This document shows, in pieces, positions 13,190 to 25,930 of a stretch of 64,000 bases of DNA. This DNA is from Symsagittifera roscoffensis. Lineage: Eukaryota > Xenacoelomorpha > Acoela > Convolutidae. Location of the stretch: positions 62,303,548-62,367,547 of the forward strand of contig NC_087064.1 in NCBI RefSeq assembly GCF_963678635.1, read 5' to 3'. Position 1 is the first letter of the stretch. Each line of letters begins with the position of its first letter. The notes under the pieces are model-generated. The model saw only the letters and a list, made by a program, of their open reading frames with translations, ran no database searches and had not been told where the DNA came from. A program made the position numbers and the translations under genes.

Positions 13190-13700
13190 ATAGGAAGCAA
13201 CCTCACTTAATTTTTCACTAACTGCATCGTCTAGGTCGAAGAGGTCTGCAAATTTGTCTAACTCCTCGATGGTATGGTCAAATGCAAATTCAACCAGCTC
13301 AAGTGGGACAAAACTTAACGCCGGAGTAATGCCATAGACGCAGGGTGGGTAAAAGCCGTTTCTAAATGAACGTATACAGTTGGTAAATCTGCATCGGAAA
13401 AAATTTAAATGATCGATCGCAAAGCCAGATGTCTGTTTTTAGTTGGAGGGCTTTTACAATGACGCGGTCGCCAAAAGTAATGACCCGCTCAGTATCGTTA
13501 ATCCAGCTATCAAATAAACAAAAAATTTTGTATTGCTTAGGAAGTTTGAAATAATTGTCAAACATTGGCGAGGCAAAAGGCCTGTCAAATGTTTTCTGTC
13601 GATTGAGCGCCTTGTTAATGCCAGAGCGCGATGGTAAAGCCAGTTAGCCGGCTTTCTCATGGGACACTGCTTGAAGACAAGTTTACCTAAGTTGCAATAT
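13190..13700 (-). pseudogene. MULE transposase relic, copy 1
   Basis: The - strand reads DTERVITFGD, then 'DIWLCDRSFKFFPMQIYQLY', the W-x-C-D-x-(T/S)-F-K-x-x-P-x-x-(F/Y)-Q-L-Y block around the first catalytic Asp of MULE-type transposases linked to FLYWCH zinc fingers. After a frameshift it continues as NGFYPPCVYG. The same block is better preserved at 22452-22670. Multiple stops show it is dead. Confidence 0.7.
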
Positions 13701-14010
13701 TGCTGCTGTTGACGGGTACCAGCTGAGTTTGGGTATTTTGCTATATTTGTTGCACTATCATTCTGGCGTCTGACCGGCCATGGAATATCTCGTGACTGTC
13801 GTCGTTCCATGAAGACTTCAGATTTTTCCCTGAGTGATTGCAGTCAGCTTGTTGCCATTCTCTACTTTTTGCTTTTTCGTGCATTCGTGAACAACCATTG
13901 TTTAGCGTTCTGCGGCTTAGCTGTGTTAATCCCCACGTAAGTTGGCATCATGTGTTTTGTTTGCAATAATTAAAATGGTAAATGATCCAATCCTTTTTTT
14001 CAATCCTATT

Positions 14011-15118
14011 TCTGTTACTGTTATTGGAAATCAAAAACTGCTATGTGTGTTAAATGCTACGTTTTTGGTCACAATTTTTTATCGGTTCCATAAAAAGCTC
14101 GGTTTATTAACCGAGACAATTTTTGAGTCTATAAGTTAGAACTCAATTGAGTTAACATTTCTATACAGGTCCCTAACAGCTAGTGTGATAAAGGACAAAA
14201 ACAGAATTCCATTGTCATATGGCATAAGAAATATTGGCGTAGGTTGAATTGGTTTAAAGGATAAAGTGGTATAGTGAAAAACGACATAGGGTAAACTGGA
14301 ATAGGGTAAGCTGTCGTGCTACCAAAATTTACTTGAGCTGATCTACTTCTGTGTTTCTGCCATCATTTTGATCTTCATACCAATATCATTCAGTAAAACA
14401 ACTAATAATTTTGATGGTTGGGCAAGAATATTCTTTACAGTCAAAAATTTTTTCGTTTCTTTTTCTCAGCCGGGCTAGCTGTGTTGAGGTTATTTTCCAC
14501 CAGTGGCTCTCTTTGTAGAGACATCGAGTTGTTCTTGGTTGACCTATCATCTTTCAGTGCTTATAGTTCGTTTTTTGTTTTTCTTTGACGCTAAAATTTT
14601 TTTTGTACTTCTTTATTTTTCCATGTTTTCACGAGTGAAATTTTCTACGACAAAAAGTGGAAAATATATTTATTCCTGAATGTTGGTTTTATAAGTTTTC
14701 ACACAATTATTTTATTTTATTGCTTTTTTGACATTTTTTACCTCGAAAAAATTTCAATATTTGGAGCGCAAGATTTATTCTTTTGTTCTGACCACTTAAA
14801 AAATGATAAGAAACTTTGTATTCCGGTAAGTTTTAGTGTTTTTCCACGCAAAATCGGGCAAAATAAGGCAATGTTCATTCCAGTGCTTTAACCAGAGTCA
14901 AGAAAAACCGGTTTGAAATTTTTGGTTTTTCGCAATATTTCGAGCGAAATAAGGCTTACATCAGCCTAACTATGACTTATTTAAGGCCTGCAAACTTAGC
15001 TTTAAGCAAATAAAGTTGGTTTTTTTTCGAGACTTTAGGAACTGAAAATTTCAGTAAGGTTCAAAAGTTTTCTGCTTAATTTTTTTTTCGATTTTTTTGT
15101 TCTTTTAGTCAATTTTCT
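14011..15118 (+). repeat. 1,108-bp tandem duplication, copy 1
   Basis: Starts at TTCTGTTACTGTTATTGG and ends at GTCAATTTTCT; matches 15119-16226 base for base apart from about ten substitutions and no net length change. Its second half (from GTTCTGACCA at 14785) is a - strand fragment of the GTTCCGACCA repeat family. Confidence 0.95.
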
Positions 15119-16226
15119 TCTGTTACTGTTATTGGAAATCAAAAACTGCTATGTGTGTTAAATGCTACGTTTTTGGTCACAATTTTTTATCGGTTCCATA
15201 AAAAGCTCGGTTTATTAACCGAGACAATTTTTGAGTCTATAAGTTAGAACTCAATTGAGTTAACATTTCTATACAGGTCCCTAACAGCTAGTGTGATAAA
15301 GGACAAAAACAGAATTCCATTGTCATATGGCATAAGAAATATTGACGTAGGTTGAATTGGTTTAAAGGATAAAATGGTATAGTGAAAAACGACATAGGGT
15401 AAACTGGAATAGGGTAAGCTGTCGTGCTACCAAAATTTACTTGAGCTGATCTACTTCTGTGTTTCTGCCATCATTTTGATCTTCATACCAACATCATTCA
15501 GTAAAACAACTAATAATTTTGATGGTTGGGCAAGAATATTCTTTACAGTCAAAAATTTTTTCGTTTCTTTTTCTCAGCCGGGCTAGCTGTGTTGAGGTTA
15601 TTTTCCACCAGTGGCTCTCTTTGTAGAGACATCGAGTTGTTCTTGGTTGACCTATCATCTTTCAGTGCTTATAGTTCGTTTTTTGTTTTTCTTTGACGCT
15701 AAAATTTTTTTTGTACTTCTTTATTTTTCCATGTTTTCACGAGTGAAATTTTCTACGACAAAAAGTGGAAAATATATTTATTCCTGAATGTTGGTTTTAT
15801 AAGTTTTCACACAATTATTTTATTTTATTGCTTTTTTGACATTTTTTACCTCGAAAAAATTTCAATATTTGGAGCGCAAGATTTATTCTTTTGTTCTGAC
15901 CACTTAAAAAATGATAAGAAACTTTGTACTCGGGTAAGTTTTAGTGTTTTTCCACGCTAAATCGGGCAAAATAAGGCAATGTTCATTCCAGTGCTTTAAC
16001 CAGAGTCAAGAAAAACCGGTTTGAAATTTTTGGTTTTTCGCAATATTTCGAGCGAAATAAGGCTTACATCAGCCTAACTATGACTTATTTAAGGCCTGCA
16101 AACTTAGCTTTAAGCAAATAAAGTTGGTTTTTTTTCGAGACTTTAGGAACTGAAAATTTCAGTAAGGTTCAAAAGTTTTCTGCTTAATTTTTTTTTCGAT
16201 TTTTTTGTTCTTTTAGTCAATTTTCT
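15119..16226 (+). repeat. 1,108-bp tandem duplication, copy 2
   Basis: Second copy. Visible differences from copy 1 include ATTGGCG/ATTGACG, AAAGTGG/AAAATGG, CCAATATC/CCAACATC, GTATTCCGG/GTACTCGGG and CGCAAAA/CGCTAAA. The outer borders share TTTCTG. Confidence 0.95.
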
Positions 16227-18531
16227 GAAAAAGCTTTGTCCAATTGGCCTATTTTACGATGAAAAACATGCCTAAATTATAGTTTTATGTCAGATCCCTT
16301 AATCACATCACGCAGGAAAAAGTACACTAATTTGCGAAAAAAAAAGTAAAGACAAGGTTTCGATTAACAAACCACAGATTCACCGATGGATTTTGCGATA
16401 GATATGAGTATGCGGATTCAATTTTTATGTTCAGTTTCAATGTTTGAATTAGGAATCACTGACTTTTTTTGGCTAAAAGTTTGTAACTAAACAAAAAATG
16501 GAATATAAAAAATGATCTGTAAAAGAAGCAAGTTTTAATGTTTTTTGAGTCACGAAAATATTCTAGTCCTAACACTACGGTTCCTTTTAAAACTTGTTTT
16601 CCATAGAGTCAAGTATTTTTTCGTTGCCAAAACTATAAACGGAGTCTCAGAAGTATAAACGGTCATAGTATAAACGGAGTCTCTGAAACGGAGTCTCAGA
16701 AGTTTGTAGTCATTGGCAACCTGTGTATGTTGAGTTACCGGTGGTAGCCAACAAGCCGAAGGGCCAAAAAACCGAAATTAGGATTACCATTCCAACAAAC
16801 CGAAAAGAAGTATTGTTATGTAACATAACAAAAGATAGTCATTGTTGTTATCCAATTTTCACATAATTATGTTGTATTTTTGGCTTCAAGATATGGCGGT
16901 GTGCAGACATGGCGGTTTGTTGATGATCCGGCGAGTTACCATTATTTGTAGCAGGCCAGGCTTTCAGCCACATACGTATTCCAGCACAGACAACCACGAC
17001 AGCACAGTCACGCAGCTAGACACCAAAAACAAACAGCACGCAGAAGATGACCAAAACTAACGGCCAAAGTCTTATAAGATAAAACGCAAAGTAGTTACTT
17101 TTTGGCATAACGCTTGGTTCCATATTTTCGTAGATCATGTCTAAGCCTTTTGCATGAGTTCTGATATATTTTGACTTTGTCATCCATCATGTTTTGACCA
17201 ACCAATCTGTTTGAATGACTTTTGAGTGTGTTAAATTCTCAGTTTTCTTAGATTTCAACTATCTATGTTTTAAGCTATGAGTTTTTATTCAGCTTTTTTC
17301 GACTTAGGACTGGACTATATTGCGACTTTGTTTTTAACAAACGCTTTGGCTTGGCACTTCACTGACGGACTGTTTCCGAATATGAATTTTGGATCAAACA
17401 CTGTCCGTGAATTGTCTCTGTCGGTCAAAAAATTAAAACGAATACTTGGGCTCGCACGGGAAATTGAAAGCTGTTTTTAATACAGTTGTTTTGTAATCTG
17501 GAACCTAATCTGGTCAGTTATTTTGTTTTCATAAACCGATAAACCATTTCATCCTTATGCAATGCTGACGTCTATCCTTAAGTATAAATTAAAAAGTCAT
17601 TTTTATGACCGTTCAAATCCTATGATTAACAATATAATCTTTTAAAACAAACCAGCCGCCTAATCAGACGGATTTAAACAATGAGAAAGATTAACAATTA
17701 CGTAATCATATGAAAAAACGCATTCATTCCCTCAATTATTAATATAGCTTACAGCAAATTGCCTTTTTATAAGACTTTTCTGTTGTTGTCTTGGTAAAAA
17801 GATTTTGGGCATTCCCATAAAAAGCTTTTCCTTCATTTTGGTTTTCGTTGAATGATATCTAAAAACTGTCTACTTTACTGGACTTCTGGCGTCTCAATTG
17901 AAAATATAGGCGTCAACGATGAAACGTTTGATTTCAATCATCAAAAAATTTTAGAACAAAAGATCCGGTTTTAAATATCTTCAAATGGCACCATTTATTT
18001 ACCAGTTGGGTGCACAAAAATAAATAGAAACAAACAAAAAATAATCAGCCTACTAATAATCTCCTCATAAATCAGCATCAATCACGGGGTGATTAAAAAC
18101 TCAGCTGTTTTTTGCATTACCATCGATTTCATTTTACAATTTGAAATAAATCTGCCTGTTTTTCTGTTATTTCTCCCATTTATCAGCTTAGCTCAAAAGC
18201 GGCGTCCAATTTGCTCAACTGAAAGGATAATTCAGACCCTTCAAACAAAAAACGAATGAGGCACAACTGCGCTTTTTAACGAAATCACAATTCTTTTTTT
18301 TTGGGTTTCCGTAATTCTATTGGCTGGTTCAACTTGAAAAATACTGAACATATTTCAAGTGGCGATCTTAGATTAATTTCCTTACTGAGTCGCCCAGGTA
18401 ACAACAAACAGCTTTGTCAAATTGTTTGGCAAATTGAAAAATATAATTATCTTTAACTTTTTCATACCAATCGCAAGTCGAGCGGGTTTTGTTTTGTTTT
18501 ATGGTTTATCGGCATCCTTTTCTGAATTGAA
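16227..18531. other. Upstream region of the peptide gene
   Basis: No coding sequence supported. Includes short direct repeats of ATAAACGGAGTCTC(A/T)GAA at 16628-16702, the palindrome TTGTTATGTAACATAACAA around 16813-16832, and unique AT-rich DNA from 17.1 kb to the exon that would hold the promoter. An open frame at 17277-17480 shows no domain. Confidence 0.4.
18441..18450 (+). promoter_or_regulatory. Possible TATA-like element upstream of exon 1
   Basis: ATATAATTAT lies about 90 bp before the ATG. A start site about 30 bp downstream would give a short 5' UTR. The surrounding DNA is AT-rich, so chance occurrence is likely, and further 5' non-coding exons are possible. Confidence 0.2.
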
Positions 18532-18628
18532 ATGACAAGTAACAATATGAAGACAATCATAATTTCCTTCGGTTTGGTTCTCTACTCCTTCTGCCCCGCC
18601 CAATCCTACAATGTTTACGATGACCCGG
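18532..18628 (+). CDS. Neuropeptide-like precursor, exon 1 (signal peptide exon)
   Basis: This exon encodes residues 1-32 and the first base of codon 33. It opens with an ATG preceded in frame by a TGA at 18523; a second in-frame ATG at 18547 (MKTIII...) could also be used and gives a more compact signal peptide. Residues 8-20 are a hydrophobic core (TIIISFGLVLYSF) followed by CPAQS, a normal signal-peptidase region with cleavage after Ala23 or Ser25, then an acidic start of the propeptide (YNVYDDP). The exon ends CCG G with GTGAGT as donor, phase 1, and the leftover G completes Asp33 with the AT that opens the exon at 57940. The product would enter the secretory pathway. The link to the distant exon is inferred from splice sites, phase and protein architecture. 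An intervening exon of length divisible by three cannot be excluded. Confidence 0.8.
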
Positions 18629-18830
18629 GTGAGTTTCCAACAGCCATCTTTTAATTAACGTTTTTTGGGGATTTTTTTGCGACCAGATTACCAACTGGTA
18701 CACGTTTAGAAGTATGGACCGATTGAAACCCTCGTTTAGATGTATGGTTCTCAATTTTTGCGGTCCTAAATAAAAACCTTATAAACATAAAAATTAATGT
18801 ATATAGATAAGTTTTATTATTTAAATAAAA

Positions 18831-19303
18831 CAAGGATACTCGGTTACTCTGCAAGTAGCACAGAATGTTCCGACCATAGTCTTACAAAAATACAACTAAA
18901 AAATTTTTTTTTCAGAGTAGTGTCGTTTTTTTTCTGCGTGGTGTGATAAAAAATCTGAAGAAAAACATTCGACGGTAAATTCATCAATTTGGTAAACAAT
19001 TTTCACGCCTTCATTTAGGCTTTTTTAAGGTTTTTTAGTTCTAAAATAAGCTATTGTAACCATGCTAGTGCGCTTTAACCGCTCAGAAGTGGACGAAAAA
19101 GCAAAATTTTAAACTGGTATTCCTCGACACTTGAAAATATTTCGGAAAATTTTTAATATTATTCGAATCACAACTGAAAACGTTTTAAAATGATATATCA
19201 TTTAGCTCACTCCGATGATTTTGGGTGGAAAACAGAAAAAAAGGAAAAACAACTAAAACACACCCGCATACAAATTTCTCCCCATTTTTCAAATGGTCGG
19301 AAC
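18831..19303 (+). repeat. GTTCCGACCA-family repeat (good copy)
   Basis: Head: CAAGGATACTCGGTTACTCT, then GCAAGTAGCACAGAATGTTCCGACCATAGTC. Tail: CCCCATTTTTCAAATGGTCGGAAC. The subterminal GTTCCGACCA and the terminal TGGTCGGAAC are inverted repeats, and a short GTGC/GCAC-type hairpin precedes the first. Lies just inside the intron donor side. Confidence 0.8.
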
Positions 19304-21999
19304 AATAATTAGAAATAATTTGAAATAAGTTAGTCAACGCCAGTTCTTTTTGAGTTTTTGCCGTTCTAAATTATGAAGAAATGCTGCCATCAAATGAATT
19401 TTACTGGCAAAAATTGTAAACTAATTTTTTGTTAGTAGTTTTTCCTTCAAAACTGACAACTCTGTTTTGATTATTACTTTAGTAAATTTAACTAAATAAA
19501 CAATAGTTAATTTTATGTTTATGTTCACTCTAAGTAATGCAAGTAGACTTTAAGTGGTCTAGCAAGACTCAATTTTCGAAAAAAAAGTTTGAATGGGATT
19601 CATTTTAAGAAGACATTTATACAACGAATATACTTTTTTAAGCAGTATAAGAGCTATAATGCCTATTTCTTCGAAACTTAAAAAGAACGCAAAAAAATGA
19701 CAAATCAGAAAAAAATACATATTTTTTATAACAACTCTTCATAATCGGATAATTTTGTGCTTTTCGCACGGTGATCAAATAGATAAAAACAAGACAATTA
19801 GATAATACGAAATTTAGTATGTAGATTTAAGACAATCCCGATTTGCCAAGCAAGTATGAAACTATCCATTTCATGTATTTAATCAAAATTAGCAAAGACT
19901 TCCGATAAGCAGGGATTTTTTAGAGTGTCCATTATTGCAAAAAAAGATTTTTTTTGGAGTTTTTTTTCAAATTAAACTATTCGATACTAGTAAAATTAGG
20001 ACTTTTAAGACCCCTCGACCGCTCTAACTGCCCCTTAACGTTAATGAGTATTGCTTGTTTTTCAAAACTTACATAAATTTTCACAAGAATTTGAAAAAAT
20101 CGTTTTTGATTTTAGTTTGAAATCATCTCCCACACGCTTTTTAAATTACACATGACAAATCTAGCTTATAATAAAAGATTAGTTAGAACAGCTAACATAA
20201 CTCAAATTAAATTGGAACATTTTCTAATCCATTTTAAATCACCGCATACGCGTAAATAGCACAAATTTGGTCAAATTCGCGGCCTTCAAAATCTTTTATT
20301 TCGCAAAAAAGGATGATAAGCACAATTTTTTCTTAATTTTGTGCTGTGGGAATCAAAAATTTCAGATGATAGAAGCAAGAAATTTATAAAATATATCTCG
20401 AGTAAAAAAATTAAAACAATCAAAAAAATATATCAAAATTCAGAACGCCATACCTACAAAACCCTTGAAAAACTAGAGGCTCACTTAATTTTCTTTAAAA
20501 TGATGTTGGGTTTGGTCGCAATAAGGATTACTGTTCAACAATTTCTATAATTTTATTCCTTTATATGCAAAAGCTCAGAAATCTAAAAGCGGCTTTTGAA
20601 TCAAAACATTTTCTAATGATTCAAACTATGGGTTTATATTTTTCTGAGAGAAAACTTCTAATTTCTTCGTTTACATTAACTTAATTTTTTACAAAAATTG
20701 ATTAATTTTCCAGAAATTCAAAATATAAAGTATAATAAAAATTTCAAGAAATTGTTTCACTAATTTGAAAATCTTTCAATAAATTTTTTAATGCGGTTGC
20801 TTTGAAAGTGGCTCCTAATTGAAGGAAACGAATCAAAGTTAGATAGAGATCAAAGAAAAAAAATTAAGGCTTCTTAGAAATCAAATCCAAATGCAAGTCT
20901 TTGCAAAATAAAAATAATGTGACTATTTTGATAGTTTTTTGAAGCTCAGTCAGAAAATTGTAGTAGGGTTTTTCCAATGTTGCTGATTTAACTACAAGCT
21001 TGTTGTTGACCAAAATAGAACGCAAATGTTTTATACGCTTGTAACCAAATGTTATCGTACAAAAATTAGGAGTCGTCGAATGTTACAATCTGTTGCCTAC
21101 TACAATACGCCATAACTTTTCACCTCACACTTTTTTAGTTTATTTATGAAAACTAGATGCCATACCTACTTGTTTTGATCTTTATTTTGTTGCAAAATTA
21201 CCAAAAAACCGTCAGAGTTTTTTTTTTTAATTTTTCTTCTTTCTTGAAGATATGTTCTTTCACGACAAGGCAAATGAAAAATGAAATATTAGAACGCATG
21301 AATGAAAAAAAATCAGTTGCATAGTTTTGCGCACTTTTCCGGGTTCCTTCACAGTTTTTCGGGCTCTTTCACAATTTTCCGGCATCTTTCCCTCAGAAAA
21401 AAAAACAAAAACATACTCTTCAACAGTTAGAACATAGCTGAAGATGGCCTCGGCCAAAAGAGCCGGACATATTTCAACTATATTCTAACTACTACATAAT
21501 TCCAAACAGCTCGTCTCAAAATAACCGGAAATGATTTTTTTAGCCAGACTAAATCACTGATCATGCGTTAAGCGAACGATATATATCGCTCATTGATTGT
21601 CTTATTATAGCCACATCGGCGACTTTCTAATTGCCATAGCTTTTCAAAAAATGATCACATGCAAATTAATTTTTTTCTGACTTGATACTTTTCAGATGGT
21701 ATACAAATAACCTCCATACGTGCTTAGCAAAAAGCGTCAATAACTGTCAAAAAAGCCCCAACAAGCCCAAATATTCCATCTGATCTTCAAAAATCTGATC
21801 GGAACAAAAAATCACGTATCTGAAGTTTTTCAAAACTCACCCACACCCATTTCGTGATTTTCTCCTTTGAATCTCTAGATACTATTTGGCTAATATGTTT
21901 TTTGATCTGTCTGGTGTAACGGATGCCCATCTTAATTATTTGACAAGGTTTCGTTTCGTAGTTGTCGTAACATACTATAAATTTCCCCGCCCAAGTTAG
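19304..21999. other. Intron stretch, no gene recognised
   Basis: AT-rich, including a degenerate GTTCCGACTGCC-type relic near 20000-20300 (CGACCGCTCTAACTGCCCCTTAACG). The short frames at 20341 (+) and 21260 (-) are low-complexity Lys/Phe-rich. Confidence 0.4.
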
Positions 22000-23160
22000 A
22001 AAAAATTACTTTTTTCTAGGTTTCAAATCAAATTCAGTCCAAAGCACTAAAGTTTCAACGCTCGTTTTAATTCCACCAATCTTTTGAACTATCAAAGCAT
22101 AAAGATATGACTTTGTAAGCCAAATTGGCTTTATGGCTAAATAATATGACTCTTGGTGGATCAAAAAAAGTTTTAGTTTTCTTGAAGATATCAGTTTGAA
22201 TGTCAAATTGATCGGTACTCTGGGAAATTTCGTCTATGACAAGAGTAAACGCATAATCGACGTCTGAGAGAGGAACGAAGCTTGAAACTGGGATCAATTT
22301 TACGGTTAAGGTCAGCTTACATTGTTTTCAATAGTTTTTTCAGACCTTACTCTGAAAGCTTGTGATGGAAGCTTTGGTACAAATGAATTAAGCAACCTTT
22401 GATTCAGTTTTATATAGAGACGAAATTGTATTCAAGGCAGCTTGTTCGAACTCAAAAAAAGTTTTTTTTGGGTATGACGTCTCCAATAAGGCTAATCAGG
22501 GCTTCAAGAAATCTGTTGTGAGTGGACTCTTTTTTGTTGCTAAGCAAAACGTAAACGCAGGGAGGATAAAAACCGCCAACCTGGATATGTACTGTGTACA
22601 ATTGATAAAACTGAGACGTGCATATCTTAAAAGTTCTATCACAAAGCCAAAGATTGATATGAAAGCGCATTTAAGTTTTCCATGTCACCGAGAATAAGGA
22701 ATCGCTCACTGTCTTGTTTGTGAAGGGGTTCATGTCAGGGCTGTAGGTGAAGGAAGTGAAAACCGGATTATAGTTTACAGTCTTGAGGCTAGCTGCTCTC
22801 GATTGGTTGTTAGCTTGATTCATTTGCGATTTTGCTGACTAACTAGCTGCCTTGCTTCTACGCGACCGGGGTTAAACTCATAGCTGTGCTCGTGATTGAA
22901 CGAAATAATGGTTTCATCGCAAATTATGAGAGTCATTGGGCATTTATGTGAACGCCATTTTGCACAACGCCAGTGGGTGGTAGATTTGGTGTCTCGCTTT
23001 TTAGTGAACTCGTGTTCGACCAAGATAAGCAACGCTTTGCCTTGTTGAGTTTTCCGTTGATAAAATTTGTCATAGTGGTGTTCATTCTATTGGTACTATT
23101 TAAGTAATGATATATATTTGCGTTATGTTTCATTATCAAAACTTTCTCAATCATGACTCC
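22000..23160 (-). pseudogene. FLYWCH zinc finger plus MULE transposase relic, copy 2
   Basis: On the - strand, 23032-22820 encodes a FLYWCH-type finger with WRCAKWRSHKC and FNHEHSY (the Cys and His ligands) ending in EARQLV. Next, 22670-22452 gives NLWLCDRTFK, FYQLYTVH and YPPCVYVLLSNKKES, the MULE transposase core with its first Asp. Finally 22297-22067 gives PVSSFVPLSDVDYAF, the C-terminal 'F-x-P-x-x-D-V-x-x-A-F' block. The order finger-core-C-terminus is that of a MULE transposase with an N-terminal FLYWCH domain. Stops and frameshifts between blocks show it is inactive. Confidence 0.8.
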
Positions 23161-24568
23161 ATTAACAGGTTGAAAAACAAAATTTAATCCCTAGAAAAGA
23201 GTCTTTTACCATTAGCACTATCTCTATATGGCGTCTCGAAATAATTGAGGAAGTTGAATTGAGTCTCTTTTTAATTGCGATATAGAGAATTGTACCAATC
23301 TTTGATAATCTATATCATAAATTATTTTTTAATCCTGCATGGGATATTTTAATTAACGTGGGCTATATTGGCATGGGTTTTTGAGACCATTGGGATATCT
23401 TGGTATGGGATATTTTGTAATGAGGTATTTTCGTATGGGATATTTTGCCTTGTCACCTTTTTCTACGCTTTCAATTAAGTAAGCCCGCCGCAAAACGGAG
23501 AACAAATTTAAAGCCGTCTTCAATTAAAAACAAGCACCGCCGTCTCTTCGCCTGTGATTGAGTTTGCCATCAATTAGTAAATACCGAGTTGACTTAGTCC
23601 TCTGCACAGGGCGGGTCCAAAAGAAGTTGGTCAAAAGAATTGCTAACAATTAATTGATTCGATCCGAAATTAAATGATAGCGACGGTTGAATAATTGAAA
23701 TAATTAATTTGAACATTAATTGGTTGCATCAAAACATTCTCTGATTTCGGGTGACGCAATTCATTTTGGACCACCCCTGAATCTGGTTTTGGATTTCATC
23801 AATTTTTTGCACATTTTCATTAACAGGTTCCGCAATTTCCTAAACAGAAATAAAAACGAAAAATTTGTTGTTTGAAAAGTGCGTTTCATGAGTAATTTAA
23901 TCCGTTAAACAGTTGAATTTCTCAGCACCAAATTATTTAACACGTTAGCGTGAAGGAATTACGAATAATAAGGAGCTTTTAAAAATAACTAAAAGACTAG
24001 ATTATTAAATGTTGCTTTCTGAGAATAGCAAACTAGACTAAGACGAGTTATATTTTTTGGTAAACTTATTTATTTGGTTCTGAAACTGGGTTTTTTTGCT
24101 TCGAAATTGATATGAAGAAATTGATGTTTAGACAAACACTTGAGTTGTTAAAAAACGCTCTTAGTTCTTCAAATGTTCACGGTTTTGTGTTAGGTGAGAA
24201 CTTGGGTCACCCTAATCAACTTCCGACAGAGAAAGACTTTATCATTAAGTCACTGATTCCGATCTAAATGTTCCAAAATTTCATAAATAAATGAATAATC
24301 GAAATTTTCAAAAAAAAAAGTTTCGACGGAAATCCAGAAAGTTTCCAACTTGTGCCGTTGCCGCAACATAAACCTGAGATATCACTAGATTAGAAAGGTT
24401 TTTAATAAATTTTACCAATTGAGTATAAAATTTCCCGGAGTTTCTTTGTCTCCAGTGGTGTTTTCGGGGCATCAAAACTATACTTTCAAACTAAAACTAA
24501 AAATGATTTGATATGTCTTCCAAAATGTTTAAATTTGCGTGAAAAAAAACATCGAAATCAATTGTAAA
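23161..24568. other. Intron stretch, no gene recognised
   Basis: AT-rich. Around 23330-23460 the phrase 'ATGGGATATTTT' is repeated several times (ATGGGATATTTTAATT, ATGGGATATTTTGTAA, ATGGGATATTTTGCC). Nothing else recognised. Confidence 0.4.
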
Positions 24569-24835
24569 CAGGGGCGGATTTAGGGTTTTCTCGAGGGGGG
24601 GGGTGGATTTTTTTCTAGGCCAACCAAATTGATTTTCCGAGCTCTCCCAAAGCACTAAAAGCACGAGCTCTCCCAAAGCTCTCCTTGTTTTGGCTTAGTT
24701 TTCTGTGCCCCTTTTTAGGCGCTCAAAGGCGTTTTTAGGCACTTTTTGGGAAACTTTGACCAAAAAATCGCGTTTTTTTCTGCGCGCGCTCCCCCCTCAT
24801 AATTAGTATAAATTGGTCCCCTAAATCCGCCCCTG
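24569..24835 (+). mobile_element. hAT MITE, intact, with 8-bp target duplication
   Basis: Begins CAGGGGCGGATTTAGG and ends CCTAAATCCGCCCCTG, a perfect terminal inverted repeat, and is flanked on both sides by ATTGTAAA (24561-24568 and 24836-24843). The 8-bp duplication and the CAGGG...CCCTG ends are diagnostic of hAT transposons. At 267 bp it is too short to encode a transposase. Confidence 0.95.
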
Positions 24836-24958
24836 ATTGTAAAGAACATAAAAAATATTCGAGTTTTAGTGTTCAGCAAGCTGTGATTCTGCAGTTTTCC
24901 AGCCTGGCGTTTGGGAATTTGCTTTCACTTTTTTGATTTTTGAATAGTGACAGATACC

Positions 24959-25276
24959 CAAGCGCGGATCTAGGAACTTCTTGACGGAGGGGGGATTTTA
25001 AAAAGTTTTTGAAAATTTTGTCGACCTTTTTTTTTAAGTCGACCAAATTGATTTTCTGAGCCCTCCCAAAGCACTATAAGGACCCTCATTTGAACAAGAA
25101 ACATTTTAAGGTCAGTCAGCTAAACATGGATATCTCAAAATAGTACAAAGGGGGGACCCTTTGGGTTGGCAGGGGGTCGAATCCCTGAGGAAAATAAAAG
25201 GTCCCCCCCCCTAAGTCCGCTACTGGGTCGACCAATATGATTTTCCGAGTTCTCCTAAATCACTTTATAGATTCTG
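24959..25276 (+). mobile_element. hAT MITE, rearranged copy
   Basis: Starts CAAGCGCGGATCTAGG and contains the family interior (GTCGACC...TTTTAAGTCGACCAAATTGATTTTC...GGGTCGAATCCCTGAGG). A family-type end (CCTAAGTCCGCTACTG) occurs at about 25225, followed by a second piece of interior. CAGATACC flanks the whole block (24951-24958 and 25277-25284), so it was probably one insertion that later rearranged. Confidence 0.7.
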
Positions 25277-25357
25277 CAGATACCCGTTAAATTTAAGGTG
25301 ACATTCAAAAGTTCTTGATTTGGCTTTGTTTTTATGAGAAAAGGGCAACAAGATTTT

Positions 25358-25930
25358 GTTCCGATCATTGAAAATGGGGAGGAACTTTGTATTTGGGTGT
25401 GTTTTAGTTTTTTCTTTCGTTTTACGTGCAAAATGAGGTACCACAAATAATCATCGGACTGGGTTGAATGATATATCAGAATAAAGCCCTTACAGTTGTG
25501 ATTCGAACCACATAAAAAAAATTTGCCGTGTCGTGAAAAACTGCTTCGAAATTTTTCGTTTTTCGTCATATATCGAGCGAATAAAACGAGCGAGCAGTCT
25601 TCTTTTAACTGCTTAAAACTTATAAAAACATAATTTAAAACGTAAAAATTTAGTTTTACTTTAAGTAACGTTAGTTTACTTCGAGTAAATTATCAAAAAT
25701 TCAAAAAACTGCAAAATTTGGAAAAAAACTTTTTTTTATTTTTCTAGTATTTTTTTCTGAAAAAATTGTTTATCAACTTGAATACGCCTAATCTCAAAGG
25801 TTTTGTTCAGCTCCTTTTATCACACCACGCCGAAAAAAAACTACAATAATTTGAAAAACCTTTGTTGTATTTTCTTAAGACTATGGTCCGAACATTCTGT
25901 ACCACTTGCACAGTAACCGGCTATCCTTGT
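25358..25930 (-). repeat. GTTCCGACCA-family repeat (reverse copy)
   Basis: Reads GTTCCGATCATTGAAAATGGGG at its left and ACTATGGTCCGAACATTCTGT...CTTGCACAGTAACCGGCTATCCTTG at its right, the reverse complement of the copy at 18831. Confidence 0.8.

Noticed and set aside
17277-17480. 67-codon open frame upstream of the peptide gene
   Set aside because: No domain, no splice sites and no conserved pattern; length is within chance expectation.
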